64,000 nucleotides of DNA. Source: Pseudomonadota bacterium. Its GTDB lineage: Bacteria; Pseudomonadota; Alphaproteobacteria; Rhizobiales; Beijerinckiaceae. The notes under the pieces are model-generated. The model worked only from the letters and a program-made list of their open reading frames with translations, was not told the DNA's origin and did no database searches. The stretch covers positions 1 to 64,000 of the forward strand of contig JAEXGT010000094.1 of assembly GCA_023450615.1 (NCBI GenBank), in the 5' to 3' direction. Below, one piece after another: positions 1 to 8,769 of this stretch. Each line of letters starts with the position of its first letter. The first letter of the stretch is position 1. The translations under genes were made by a program, and so were the position numbers.

Positions 1-140
1 GTCGTCCCGTGTCTCCGCCTTCGACAACCGCTCGGGCCTTGCAGGCTCGAAGGGCTTGGCGCCGATCGGACGCGCGAAACCGGCCTGACCGCTTTGGAAA
101 CAAGGCGTGAGGCCAGACACTCAAACCTGAAAGGCCCATT

Positions 141-548
141 ATGCCTCTTTACGAGCATATCTTCATGGCGCGCCAGGATGTCACCCCGCAGCAGGTCGAG
201 GCTATGGTCGACCAGTACAAGGGCGTCATCGAACAGAACGGCGGCTCTATCGAAAAGACCGAGATGTGGGGCTTGAAGTCCCTCGCCTACCGCATCAAGA
301 AGAACCGCAAGGCTCACTTCACGATGTTCAACCTCAACGCTCCCGCGAATGCGGTTGCCGAGATGGAACGTCAGATGCGCATCAACGAAGACATCCTTCG
401 CTTCATGACCATCAAGGTGGAAGAGCTCGAGACCGAGCCGTCCGTCATGATGCAGAAGCGCGACCGCGACGAGCGCAAGGACCGCGAGCGCCGTGAGCGC
501 GACACCGATGGTGTCGGCTTCTCCGGCAACGAAGGCGAGGAGGCTTAA
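141..548 (+). CDS. rpsF: 30S ribosomal protein bS6
   Basis: Ribosomal protein S6 (135 aa) binds 16S rRNA in the platform of the small subunit together with S18. The N-terminus (MPLYEHIFMARQD) and the central YRIKKNRKAHF stretch are typical of S6, and an acidic/arginine-rich tail (residues about 105-135) is the usual alphaproteobacterial extension. It is followed after 2 nt by rpsR, so the two are co-transcribed and probably translationally coupled, as in most bacteria. The 140 bases upstream hold no gene I can support. Confidence is high. Confidence 0.97.
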   Translation: MPLYEHIFMARQDVTPQQVEAMVDQYKGVIEQNGGSIEKTEMWGLKSLAYRIKKNRKAHFTMFNLNAPANAVAEMERQMRINEDILRFMTIKVEELETEPSVMMQKRDRDERKDRERRERDTDGVGFSGNEGEEA

Positions 549-550
549 TC

Positions 551-811
551 ATGGCATTTGGTGCTACTGGTGGCGCAGCCGGAGGCGGCCGTCGTCCGTT
601 CTTCCGCCGTCGCAAGACCTGCCCGTTCTCCGGCCCGAACGCGCCGAAGATCGATTACAAGGACACGAAGCTCCTGTCCCGCTACATCTCCGAGCGCGGC
701 AAGATCGTTCCGTCCCGCATCACGGCCGTGTCGGCCAAGAAGCAGCGTGAGCTCGCCCAGGCGATCAAGCGCGCCCGCTTCCTGGGCCTGCTGCCCTACG
801 TGATCCGCTAA
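551..811 (+). CDS. rpsR: 30S ribosomal protein bS18
   Basis: Ribosomal protein S18 (86 aa), the binding partner of S6 on 16S rRNA. The glycine-rich N-terminus leads into the diagnostic RRRKTCPFSG segment, then IDYKDTKLL and the C-terminal KRARFLGLLPYV motif that defines the family. Length is normal. It starts 2 nt after the rpsF stop and is followed by a GC-rich hairpin, suggesting partial termination before the DUF2232 gene. Confidence 0.98.
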   Translation: MAFGATGGAAGGGRRPFFRRRKTCPFSGPNAPKIDYKDTKLLSRYISERGKIVPSRITAVSAKKQRELAQAIKRARFLGLLPYVIR

Positions 812-820
812 GAATACCGG

Positions 821-843
821 GCGGGCCGCTTCACGCGGCCCGC
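821..843 (+). terminator. hairpin after rpsR
   Basis: A 9-bp perfect inverted repeat (GCGGGCCGC / GCGGCCCGC) with a 5-nt loop lies 10 nt after the rpsR stop. The following sequence is only weakly T-rich, so it may be an attenuator or mRNA-stabilising stem rather than a full terminator. Confidence 0.5.
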
Positions 844-934
844 TCATCTTCATTCGCCCAGCGGTGAGAATCCGTCGGGTCAGTTGGGGCAAACGGCCCC
901 TAACCCTGCCTCGAGCAGCGGGACAGCGAGAACC

Positions 935-1897
935 ATGAACTTTATCGCAACAGGCATCGGCGCGGGCCTCGTCTCGGCCCTTCTGACAGTGGTGGTCGTC
1001 AAGGAGACCATGCTGGCCGTCGTCCTTGCCATGCTTGCGCCGCTCCCCATCCTGATCGCCTCTCTCGGCTGGAACCACCGTTCCGGCCTCGTCGCCACCG
1101 TCGTCGGCGGCCTCGCGATTGCGATCTTTACCGCTTCTCCCATCAGCGCCGTTGGCTTCGTCGTCATCACCGGCCTGCCCGCCTGGTGGCTCGGCTATCT
1201 GGCCCTGCTCGGCCGCCCTAGCGCCGACGGCACCATGGAATGGTACCCGATCGGTCGTCTGCTCGGCTGGGTCGCGGCAACGGCAGCCCTCACCATCGTC
1301 GCCACCGGAATCATCTCCTCGGGCGGCGACTACACGCTCTTCCAGGCCCGGTCGCGCCAGATCTCCGAAGCCTTTGTCACCATGTTCCTCGAGGCTCCCG
1401 AGCAGGGAACCGAGAATGTGCGCGAGTCCCTGACCCAAACGCTGGCGATGATGGCCCCGGCCCTGTCCGCTTTCGGCTTCACCTTCTTCATGGGACTTTA
1501 TCTGTGGCTCGCGGCGAAGGTCGTCTCGGCTTCGGGACGCCTGCCGCGTCCCTGGGCCCCGGTGCCTGGCCTCGAAATGCCCCGTGCGGTGCTTTGGGCC
1601 CTGCCCGCAGCCTTCATTCTCACCCAGGTCGAAGGCTTCGCAGGTGCGCTCGGCTATGCCCTCTTCGGCGCGCTTCTGATGGCCTTCACCTTGCAGGGCC
1701 TCGCCGTCATCCATGAGCGCACCCAGGGCAAACCGGGGCGCGGCTTCATCCTGGCGGGCCTCTATATGCTGCTGTTCCTGACCCAAGGGATCATGATCAC
1801 GGCCCTGTCCTTCTTCGGCCTCGCCGACACGATCTTCGGCTTTCGCCGCCGCTTCGGCGGGAACAAGCCGAAACAACCACCAACCCTTTCAATCTGA
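935..1897 (+). CDS. DUF2232 family integral membrane protein
   Basis: A polytopic inner-membrane protein of about 320 aa. It contains about eight hydrophobic segments spread from residue 5 (FIATGIGAGLVSALLTVVVV) to the C-terminus and ends in a short basic tail. In Rhizobiales a DUF2232 protein is commonly found between rpsR and rplI, exactly its place here; its function is not established. I chose ATG 935, preceded by a purine-rich GCGAG, over a TTG at 884 that would add 17 hydrophilic residues before the first membrane segment. The gene is 25 nt upstream of rplI and likely in the same transcript. Confidence 0.8.
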   Translation: MNFIATGIGAGLVSALLTVVVVKETMLAVVLAMLAPLPILIASLGWNHRSGLVATVVGGLAIAIFTASPISAVGFVVITGLPAWWLGYLALLGRPSADGTMEWYPIGRLLGWVAATAALTIVATGIISSGGDYTLFQARSRQISEAFVTMFLEAPEQGTENVRESLTQTLAMMAPALSAFGFTFFMGLYLWLAAKVVSASGRLPRPWAPVPGLEMPRAVLWALPAAFILTQVEGFAGALGYALFGALLMAFTLQGLAVIHERTQGKPGRGFILAGLYMLLFLTQGIMITALSFFGLADTIFGFRRRFGGNKPKQPPTLSI

Positions 1898-1922
1898 TCA
1901 CGAACATCAAAGGAGAATACCA

Positions 1923-2486
1923 ATGGAAGTGATCCTTCTCGAGCGCGTCGCAAAGCTCGGCCAGATGGGCGAAACCGTTAAGGTCCGCTCGGGCTACGCC
2001 CGCAACTTCCTCCTGCCGCGCGGCAAGGCTCTGCGCGCCACCGAGGCCAACAAGAAGCACTTCGAAGCTCAGCGCGCCCAGCTTGAGGCCCGCAACCTCG
2101 AGCGCCGCAAGGAAGCCGAAGCCGTCGCCGAGAAGCTGAACGGCCAGAGCTTCATCCTGCTCCGCCAGTCCGGCGAGACGGGCGTGCTCTACGGTTCGGT
2201 CTCGACCCGCGACCTCGCCGAGGTGATGACCCAGAACGGCTTCACGGTTGACCGCAACCAGATCGTTCTCAACACCCCGATCAAGACCCTTGGCATGCAC
2301 ACTGTGCCAGTTTCCCTCCACCCAGAGGTCGAGGTGACCGTGACGGCGAACATCGCCCGCAGCCCCGAGGAAGCTGAGCGTCAGGCTCGCGGTGAGGAAG
2401 TCACCACCCGCGAAGAGACCAACCTCGACGACCTCGGCCTCGAGGTCGGCGCTGCTCTCGCCGAAGCCGGCGACGTGGAGCTCTAA
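1923..2486 (+). CDS. rplI: 50S ribosomal protein bL9
   Basis: Ribosomal protein L9 (187 aa), a 23S rRNA-binding protein of the L1-stalk base. The N-terminal domain (MEVILLERVAKLGQMGETV, then GYARNFLLPRGKA) is canonical; a long connecting helix (about residues 40-75) precedes the C-terminal domain with GKLYGSV-like GVLYGSVSTRDLA. The C-terminal tail beyond residue 150 is acidic and longer than in E. coli, as is common in Alphaproteobacteria. A strong AAAGGAG Shine-Dalgarno lies 6 nt before the ATG. Two terminator-like hairpins follow. Confidence 0.97.
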   Translation: MEVILLERVAKLGQMGETVKVRSGYARNFLLPRGKALRATEANKKHFEAQRAQLEARNLERRKEAEAVAEKLNGQSFILLRQSGETGVLYGSVSTRDLAEVMTQNGFTVDRNQIVLNTPIKTLGMHTVPVSLHPEVEVTVTANIARSPEEAERQARGEEVTTREETNLDDLGLEVGAALAEAGDVEL

Positions 2487-2496
2487 GACAGGCCTC

Positions 2497-2527
2497 AACC
2501 TGAGCCTTGCTCAGGTTCCTGTTTTGT
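2497..2527 (+). terminator. terminator 1 after rplI
   Basis: A 9-bp perfect stem (AACCTGAGC / GCTCAGGTT) with a 3-nt loop is followed by CCTGTTTTGTT. It lies 10 nt after the rplI stop and probably ends the rpsF-rpsR-DUF2232-rplI transcript. Confidence 0.75.
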
Positions 2528-2537
2528 TCCAGAATAG

Positions 2538-2571
2538 GCGCTCCCTGTCGATTCGATGGGGAGCGCTTTTT
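2538..2571 (+). terminator. terminator 2 after rplI
   Basis: An 8-bp stem (GCGCTCCC / GGGAGCGC) with a 13-nt loop is followed by a run of five T. It is a second, tandem intrinsic terminator before the dnaB leader. Confidence 0.75.
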
Positions 2572-2757
2572 CGTTGGGGTTGCGGTCTCCCACCGAGTCA
2601 AGACGGATCACCGGCGAAAAGGCATGTGCTTGTGAGAATCGAGGACAGCGAGGAAAGCCTTCGAGGAGTCTCACTCTGTCCCTGATCGGCAACGGTTCGA
2701 ACACCAATTGGGGTCTATGAGCTTTTAAAACCTCAAACCCCATTCCCGGAGCGCCAG

Positions 2758-4251
2758 ATGGCCACCGCCAACGCCCTGATCGCCCGCTTAGAGACCGCCG
2801 AGCCGCAGTTCCGCACGCCTCCGAGCAACCTCGAGGCCGAACAGGCTCTCCTGGGCGCGATCCTGGTCAACAACGACGCCTATTACCGCGTCTCCGACTT
2901 CCTCGAAGCCGAGCACTTCATCGAGGATCTGCACCGGCGCATCTATGAGGTCGCCACCGGCCTCATCAAGGCCGGCAAGGTCGCGACTCCGATCACGATG
3001 AAGACGTTCCTGGGCGACCAGGATCTCGGCGGCATCACCGTCTCGCAATATCTCGCCCGCCTCGCGGCGGAAGCGACCACCGTCATCAATGCCGAGGATT
3101 ACGGCCGCACGATCTACGATCTCGCCATCCGCCGCAGCCTCATCAGCATCGGCGAGGACGTCGTCAACAAGGCCTTCGACGCGCCTGTCGACAGCTCCCC
3201 CCGCGAGCAGATCGAGGAAGCGGAGCGCCGTCTGTACTCGATTGCCGAAACGGGCCGCGCCGATGGCGGCTTCCAGCGTTTTTCCGATGCGCTCACCGCC
3301 GCCATCGACATGGCGGCTGCGGCCTATAAGCGCGAGGGCGCCCTGTCCGGCGTTTCGACGGGCCTCATCGACCTCGATAAGTCGCTGGGCGGCCTCCAGC
3401 CCTCCGACTTGATCATCCTTGCGGGCCGCCCGGCGATGGGTAAGACCTCGCTCGTGACAAACATCGCGTTCAATATCGCCAAGGCCTACCGGGCCGAGAA
3501 GCAGCAGGACGGCTCGATGAAGACCGTCAATGGCGGCATCGTCGGCTTCTTCTCGCTCGAAATGTCGGCGGAACAGCTCGCCACGCGTATCATCGCGGAG
3601 CAATCAGGTGTTCCGTCCTACAAGATCCGCCGCGGCGATATGCGAGAGGACGATTTCTACAAGATCACGGAAGCTGCCCGCGAGATGCAGTCGATCCCTT
3701 TCTATATCGACCAGACCGGCGGCATCTCGATCGCGCAGCTCACCGCCCGCGCCCGGCGCCTCAAGCGCCAGCGCGGTCTCGACGTTCTCATCGTCGACTA
3801 CCTTCAGCTGCTTTCGGGCTCGTCGAAAAAGGGCGAGAACCGCGTGCAGGAGCTGACCGAAATCACCACCGGCCTCAAGGCGCTCGCCAAGGAACTGGCC
3901 GTGCCGCTGATCGCGCTCTCCCAGCTCTCCCGTCAGGTGGAAGCGCGAGACGACAAGCGGCCGCAGCTCGCCGACCTTCGTGAATCGGGCTCGATCGAGC
4001 AGGACGCCGACGTGGTGATGTTCGTTTACCGCGAAGAGTATTATCTGAAGAACAAGGAGCCGAAGCCCGGCACCGAAGAATACTTCAAGTGGCAGGCGGA
4101 GATGGATCAGGTTCACGGCAAGGCCGAGGTGATCATCGGCAAGCAGCGTCACGGCCCCACGGGCACCGTGCAGCTTGCGTTCCAGGCTGACATCACCCGC
4201 TTCACCAACCTCGCAGACGAAGACAAGCTACCCGAACGGATCGGCGATTGA
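2758..4251 (+). CDS. dnaB: replicative DNA helicase DnaB
   Basis: Hexameric 5'-3' replicative helicase (497 aa) that unwinds DNA at the fork and recruits primase. The N-terminal DnaB domain begins at PPSNLEAEQALLGAIL (residues 21-36). The RecA-like motor carries Walker A GRPAMGKTS, the Walker B region LIVDYLQLL and the ALSQLSRQVE sensor. No intein is present and the length is normal. The gene starts with ATG after GGAGCGCC. Its stop codon overlaps the alr start, so alr and radA are likely expressed from the same transcript. About 186 nt without features separates it from the rplI terminators and probably contains its promoter. Confidence 0.97.
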   Translation: MATANALIARLETAEPQFRTPPSNLEAEQALLGAILVNNDAYYRVSDFLEAEHFIEDLHRRIYEVATGLIKAGKVATPITMKTFLGDQDLGGITVSQYLARLAAEATTVINAEDYGRTIYDLAIRRSLISIGEDVVNKAFDAPVDSSPREQIEEAERRLYSIAETGRADGGFQRFSDALTAAIDMAAAAYKREGALSGVSTGLIDLDKSLGGLQPSDLIILAGRPAMGKTSLVTNIAFNIAKAYRAEKQQDGSMKTVNGGIVGFFSLEMSAEQLATRIIAEQSGVPSYKIRRGDMREDDFYKITEAAREMQSIPFYIDQTGGISIAQLTARARRLKRQRGLDVLIVDYLQLLSGSSKKGENRVQELTEITTGLKALAKELAVPLIALSQLSRQVEARDDKRPQLADLRESGSIEQDADVVMFVYREEYYLKNKEPKPGTEEYFKWQAEMDQVHGKAEVIIGKQRHGPTGTVQLAFQADITRFTNLADEDKLPERIGD

Positions 4252-5411
4252 CCAAGACCGAACAGACCCGCACCGCCAGCCCCATTCTCCCCGAGATGGC
4301 AGGCGGCCTCCTCCATATCGACCTCGCGGCGCTGGCGTCCAACTGGCGCACGCTCCGCGACAACGCGGGCGGCGCGGAAGCCTCCGCCGTGGTCAAGGCG
4401 GATGCCTACGGCACCGGCATCGAACAGGCCGTGCCCGCCTTGGCGCAAGCGGGATGCCGCACGTTCTTCGTGGCCCATGTGAGCGAGGCGATCCGCGTGC
4501 GCGCGGTCGCGCCCGATGCGACGATCTATGTGCTCAACGGCCTGTTCCCCGGCACCGCGCCCGTTTACGCCGAGCACAACCTGCGCCCCGTTCTCGGCTC
4601 TTTCGAGGAGATCGCGGAATGGGCCTCCTTCTGCCGCTCGCAAGGGCGCAAGCGCGAGGCTGCGATCCATGTGGATACGGGCATGAACCGCCTCGGCGTC
4701 ACCGTCGAACAAGGGCTGACGTTGAAGGATCGCGCCGAGCTGAAGGACTTTGAAACAGCTCTCCTCATGAGCCATTTCGTGAGCGCGGAAGAGAGCGACA
4801 ACGCGCTCAACATCCGCCAGATCGAAGCCTTCAAGGCCGTTCGCGAAACGCTTCCCGGCATCCGCGCATCGCTCGCCAATTCCTCCGGCATCTTTATGAA
4901 AGAGAAGCCGCATTTCGATCTCGTGCGTCCGGGCTACGCGCTCTATGGCGGCAACCCGACGCCGGACCGCGACAATCCCATGAGCGCCGTTGCAAGCCTT
5001 GAGGCGCGCATCGTGCAGCTTCGTTGGGTCGAGGCGGACGATACGGTCGGCTACAACGCGCGCTGGCTAGCCCTCGGGCGCCGCCGCATCGCAACGCTGT
5101 CCATCGGCTATGCGGACGGCTATCCGCGTTCCGCGAGCGCGCGCGGCAAGAGCGGCGAGGAATTGCTTGCAGGACAGGTTCTCGTCGCCGGACGCTCCTG
5201 CCCGTTCGCGGGTAATGTCTCGATGGATCTGATCACCGTCGACGTGACCGAAATCCCTGAGGGCGAGATCAGGCGCGGCGATACCGTGATGATGATCGGC
5301 GGCGCATTGACCATCGATGAGGTCGGCCGCCGCGCCGGCACCATCGGCTACGAGATCCTCACCAGCCTGGGCCGCCGTTACGCGCGCAGCTATGCCGGGA
5401 CGCAGAGCTGA
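4248..5411 (+). CDS. alr: alanine racemase
   Basis: PLP-dependent fold-type III racemase that makes D-alanine for peptidoglycan in the cytosol (387 aa from this start). The PLP lysine sits in VVKADAYGTG, the catalytic tyrosine in VGYNARW, and MHV-like HVDTGMNRLG follows the canonical pattern. The first possible start is TTG 4248, overlapping the dnaB stop by 4 nt; ATG 4296 (beginning MAGGLLHIDLAAL) is an alternative that matches the usual N-terminus well. The 3' end overlaps radA by one base. The dnaB-alr-radA order is common in Rhizobiales. Confidence 0.93.
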   Translation: MTKTEQTRTASPILPEMAGGLLHIDLAALASNWRTLRDNAGGAEASAVVKADAYGTGIEQAVPALAQAGCRTFFVAHVSEAIRVRAVAPDATIYVLNGLFPGTAPVYAEHNLRPVLGSFEEIAEWASFCRSQGRKREAAIHVDTGMNRLGVTVEQGLTLKDRAELKDFETALLMSHFVSAEESDNALNIRQIEAFKAVRETLPGIRASLANSSGIFMKEKPHFDLVRPGYALYGGNPTPDRDNPMSAVASLEARIVQLRWVEADDTVGYNARWLALGRRRIATLSIGYADGYPRSASARGKSGEELLAGQVLVAGRSCPFAGNVSMDLITVDVTEIPEGEIRRGDTVMMIGGALTIDEVGRRAGTIGYEILTSLGRRYARSYAGTQS

Positions 5412-6811
5412 TGGCGAAGCGTCATCCGTCTTTCGTGTGCCAGGAATGCGGCGCAGTCTATAACCGCTGGAAAGGCAAGTGCGAGGCCTGCGGCGGCTGG
5501 AACACCATCGCCGAGGAAACAGGTTCTGCCAGCCCCATGTCGGGTCCTGTCGCCACGCGTCCGTCGCGGGCCAAGGGCCGCATTTTCCCGCTCGAAGGCC
5601 TCTCCGGCGAAACCAAGGAAGCGCCGCGCACGCCCTCCGGCATCGCGGAACTCGACCGCGTCACCGGCGGCGGTTTCGTCCATGGCTCGATCATCCTGCT
5701 TGGCGGCGATCCCGGCATCGGAAAATCGACGCTGCTGATGCAGGCCTCCGCTGCCCTCGCCATGCGCGGCGAGCGCGTCGCCTATATCTCGGGCGAAGAA
5801 GCGGTGGCGCAGGTGCGCCTGCGCGCAGAACGCCTCGGCCTCGGCCAAGCCCCTGTGGAGCTCGCCTCCGAAACCAACGTGGAAGATATCATCGCGACCC
5901 TGAGTCAGGGCCGCCCGCCCGCGCTCGCGATCATCGACTCGATCCAGACCATGTGGACCGAGACGGTAGAATCCGCTCCCGGCACCGTCACCCAGGTGCG
6001 CGGCTCGGCGCAGGCGCTCATCCGCTTCGCGAAGACGACGGGCACCGCCGTTATTCTCGTCGGCCACGTTACCAAGGACGGCCAGATCGCGGGACCGCGC
6101 GTCGTCGAGCACATGGTCGATGCGGTGGTTTCCTTCGAAGGCGATACTGGGCATCACTTCCGCATTCTGCGAGCGGTCAAGAACCGCTTTGGGCCTACCG
6201 ATGAAATCGGCGTGTTCGAGATGTCGGACCAAGGCCTGCGGGAAGTCCCCAATCCATCCGAACTCTTCCTCGCCGGACGCGATCTCGCCACGCCCGGCAC
6301 GGCGGTGTTCGCTGGCATGGAGGGCACGCGCCCGCTCCTCGTGGAAATACAGGCGCTCGTCGCACCGACCTCCCTCGGCACGCCGCGCCGCGCGGTCGTG
6401 GGTTGGGATCAGGCTCGTCTGTCCATGGTGCTCGCAGTGCTGGAGGCTCATGGCGGCCTGAAGCTCGGCATGCATGACGTCTATCTCAACGTAGCTGGCG
6501 GCCTGCGCATCACGGAACCGGCTGCGGATCTCGCGGCGGCTGCCGCCCTCGTCTCCTCCCTGTCAGGCAACCCCTTGCCACCCGATACTGTCTATTTCGG
6601 AGAAATGGGCCTGTCCGGCGCCATCAGGCCCGTAGCGCAAGAACAGGCGCGCCTCAAGGAAGCGGCGAAGCTCGGTTTCTCCAGCGCCGTCGCCCCGGCA
6701 CCGCGTATCGACAAAGGCAAAAAGGAGAAGCTGCCTCTCGCAGCCTCTTCCATCGGCCACATCACTGATCTCGTGGCCGGGATCGCGGCGCGCAGACGCA
6801 GGGCCTCCTGA
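5411..6811 (+). CDS. radA: DNA repair protein RadA
   Basis: RecA-like ATPase that promotes branch migration in recombinational repair (466 aa). A C4 zinc finger (CQECG...CEACGGW) occupies residues 9-30, the Walker A GGDPGIGKST lies near residue 100, the RadA-specific KNRFG motif near residue 257, and a Lon-protease-like C-terminal domain ends the protein. ATG overlaps the alr stop by 1 nt, so translation is coupled. Nothing is missing. Confidence 0.97.
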   Translation: MAKRHPSFVCQECGAVYNRWKGKCEACGGWNTIAEETGSASPMSGPVATRPSRAKGRIFPLEGLSGETKEAPRTPSGIAELDRVTGGGFVHGSIILLGGDPGIGKSTLLMQASAALAMRGERVAYISGEEAVAQVRLRAERLGLGQAPVELASETNVEDIIATLSQGRPPALAIIDSIQTMWTETVESAPGTVTQVRGSAQALIRFAKTTGTAVILVGHVTKDGQIAGPRVVEHMVDAVVSFEGDTGHHFRILRAVKNRFGPTDEIGVFEMSDQGLREVPNPSELFLAGRDLATPGTAVFAGMEGTRPLLVEIQALVAPTSLGTPRRAVVGWDQARLSMVLAVLEAHGGLKLGMHDVYLNVAGGLRITEPAADLAAAAALVSSLSGNPLPPDTVYFGEMGLSGAIRPVAQEQARLKEAAKLGFSSAVAPAPRIDKGKKEKLPLAASSIGHITDLVAGIAARRRRAS

Positions 6812-6867
6812 GAATACTTGCCTTCTCAGCCCAACCTCTTAGGCCATACGGTCTAATTGCGACAGCT

Positions 6868-6884
6868 ATGATATTTTGTATCAT
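6868..6884. repeat. short inverted repeat upstream of the RTX gene
   Basis: ATGATA and TATCAT flank a 5-nt AT-rich centre, 65 bases before the RTX-like gene. It could be an operator for that gene or a weak transcript end after radA; the sequence alone does not decide. Confidence 0.35.
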
Positions 6885-6948
6885 AATGCCCAAACCTGAA
6901 CCATTGCCAGCTGCGGCGATGGAACAATGATATCGAAACGGGGCGCAC

Positions 6949-7836
6949 ATGGCTGTGGCGATCAATCTTTCCAACACCACTTTCATCGAGACCGCCCTGC
7001 CTGGCACGGTCATCGGCACCCTCAGCCTTGATGGCGTTGCTTCCGGTGAGGCTGTTTCCTACTCGTGGACGCTGAGCGATTTCTTCGAAATCAAGCGCGA
7101 TCCGACGACCAAGGCGTATCAGCTTGTGACCAAGGCCGCAGGCCAGGACTTCTTCGATTTCGAGAATCCCGCGCTCAAGGAATTCACGATCAAGATCGGT
7201 TATGAGGACTTCACGACCGGCGAGGTCGTCGAATCCACCTTCACGCTCTCGGTCACGGACGACGTGAATGATAATTACAACGTCATCACCGGCAAGTCGA
7301 AGAACGACAAGCTCAAGGGCACGGCCGCAGCCGACTCGATCCACGGCGGCGCGGGCAACGACAAGATTGATGGCGGCGCCGGCGACGACCTCATCAACGG
7401 CGGAGCAGGCAAGGACATCCTCACCGGCGGCGCGGGCATGGACACCTTCGTGTTCGACACCCCGGTGAAGAAGGGTCACTTCGACCAGATCACTGATTTC
7501 AAGTCTGCCGACGACACGATCCAGATCAGCCTCGCTGCCCTCAAGTCCTTCAAGGTCAAGGTCGCGAAGCAGGAGGTCTATGACGATCTCATGGGCACCA
7601 AGGCTGGCAAGAAGAAGGCCACCTTCAGCCTGGATAAGGTGTTCGAGAAGGGCAAGTTGGAGAAGAAATTCTTCAGCGTCGGCAAGGCCAAGAATTCTGA
7701 CGACTTCATCACCTACGACAAGAAAACCGGCTTCGTTTATCTGGACGTCGATGGTTCCGGCAAAGGCAAGGGCTTTGCCATTGCCAAGCTGAAGGCGGGC
7801 ACGACCGTCACGGCTGACGACTTCGTCTTCATCTGA
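6949..7836 (+). CDS. secreted RTX calcium-binding protein with cadherin-like domain
   Basis: A 295-aa acidic protein. Residues 1-115 resemble a cadherin-like domain (TVIGTLS near the start, DFENP near residue 67, ending VTDDVND). Residues about 133-166 hold four tandem RTX nonapeptides (GGAGNDKID, GGAGDDLIN, GGAGKDILT, GGAGMDTFVF) that bind calcium. The remaining C-terminus (DLDVDGSG-like LDVDGSGKGKG, ending FVFI) is typical of type I secretion signals. There is no Sec signal peptide. No ABC exporter, membrane-fusion protein or other RTX gene is nearby, so it probably uses a secretion system encoded elsewhere. Its role (surface, adhesion or calcium-stabilised structural protein) is unknown. 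A strong terminator follows. Confidence 0.8.
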   Translation: MAVAINLSNTTFIETALPGTVIGTLSLDGVASGEAVSYSWTLSDFFEIKRDPTTKAYQLVTKAAGQDFFDFENPALKEFTIKIGYEDFTTGEVVESTFTLSVTDDVNDNYNVITGKSKNDKLKGTAAADSIHGGAGNDKIDGGAGDDLINGGAGKDILTGGAGMDTFVFDTPVKKGHFDQITDFKSADDTIQISLAALKSFKVKVAKQEVYDDLMGTKAGKKKATFSLDKVFEKGKLEKKFFSVGKAKNSDDFITYDKKTGFVYLDVDGSGKGKGFAIAKLKAGTTVTADDFVFI

Positions 7837-7864
7837 TCAAGGCAGATTTCGTTCCTCTCCCTTG

Positions 7865-7890
7865 CCCGGCGGCCTCCGCCGGGTTTTTTT
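7865..7890 (+). terminator. intrinsic terminator after the RTX gene
   Basis: An 8-bp perfect stem (CCCGGCGG / CCGCCGGG) with a 3-nt loop is followed by seven T. It lies 28 nt after the RTX stop codon. Confidence 0.88.
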
Positions 7891-8030
7891 GTGGGCGAAG
7901 GCTACCCGCGAACGACCTGCTGACACACCTTTCCTGCCCAAGGGGTGACGAAAGCATCGCTTGAGGCTATACAGCCTGGCCTCAACCCGCGAATGCGGCC
8001 CTTGTCCCTGTTTCTGCGTAGGCTCGGCTC

Positions 8031-8657
8031 ATGCCCTTTTCTGTCCTGGACCTCGTTGTCATCGGAATCGTCCTGATCTCGGCCCTCCTGGCAGCCGTCC
8101 GCGGCTTCACCCGCGAGGTTCTGGCCATCGTGGCCTGGGTCGTGGCTGCGGCCGCCGCCTGGTATCTGCATCCCGCCGCCCTGCCGCTTGCGCAGCAATA
8201 TATCAGCAGCGGCACCGTGGCCCTCGTGGCGGCCATCGGCGGCATCTTCGTTATCACCCTGATCATCGTGTCGATCATCACGGTCCAGATCTCCGACCTG
8301 ATCCTCGATTCCCGCATCGGCGCCATCGACCGGACGCTCGGCCTCGTTTTCGGCGCGGCCCGCGGCTTCCTGATCTGCGTGATCGGCTGGGCTTTCCTAG
8401 GCTGGCTGCTCCAGGGCAAGGAGCCCGAATGGGCCACCGCCTCGCGCACCCGCCCGGCCATGGAAAATACCCGTGACAGCATCATCGCCATGCTGCCGGA
8501 GAACGCCGAAGCCCTGATCCAGAAGCTCCGGCAGCCCGATGCGCAGGGCGCTGAGCCCATCGAGCCCGCAGAGCCCGATCCGCAGCAGCGTAGCGCACCC
8601 GCGCCTGCTCCGGCTCCGGCTCCCGCCGCTCCGCAGGCGCCCCAGCGCCGGGGCTGA
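8031..8657 (+). CDS. cvpA: CvpA family membrane protein
   Basis: A 208-aa inner-membrane protein of the CvpA family. It has about four transmembrane segments in residues 5-130, with the conserved RGFTREVL and GLVFGAARGFL motifs, then a cytoplasmic tail rich in proline and alanine (PAPAPAPAP) that is common in alphaproteobacterial members. CvpA is linked in other bacteria to envelope homeostasis, and it is genetically paired with purF, as here. The tail overlaps no other real gene, and purF begins 112 nt downstream. Confidence 0.9.
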   Translation: MPFSVLDLVVIGIVLISALLAAVRGFTREVLAIVAWVVAAAAAWYLHPAALPLAQQYISSGTVALVAAIGGIFVITLIIVSIITVQISDLILDSRIGAIDRTLGLVFGAARGFLICVIGWAFLGWLLQGKEPEWATASRTRPAMENTRDSIIAMLPENAEALIQKLRQPDAQGAEPIEPAEPDPQQRSAPAPAPAPAPAAPQAPQRRG

Positions 8658-8699
8658 TTTTCCTCCTGTTCACACCTTGAAGAGCGACAGGAAAACCCA

Positions 8700-8728
8700 T
8701 TGGCGTTTCGCCCTCGGGCGATTACATA
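8700..8728 (+). promoter_or_regulatory. possible sigma-70 promoter of purF
   Basis: TTGGCG at 8700-8705 and TACATA at 8723-8728 are separated by 17 nt, a reasonable housekeeping promoter about 40 nt before the purF start. Assignment rests on pattern only. Confidence 0.35.
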
Positions 8729-8769
8729 GGGCTCGCGCCGGTGGGGGCGCGGATCCCAAGGAAATGATG

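Noticed and set aside
545..1876. Long minus-strand open frame opposite the DUF2232 gene
   Set aside because: It is a high-GC shadow of the plus-strand membrane protein; the translation is rich in Arg, Asp and Gly with no recognisable domain.
2690..2720. GGTTCGAAC, possible tRNA T-arm
   Set aside because: The flanking bases do not form a T-stem and there is no cloverleaf upstream; it is a chance match in the dnaB leader.
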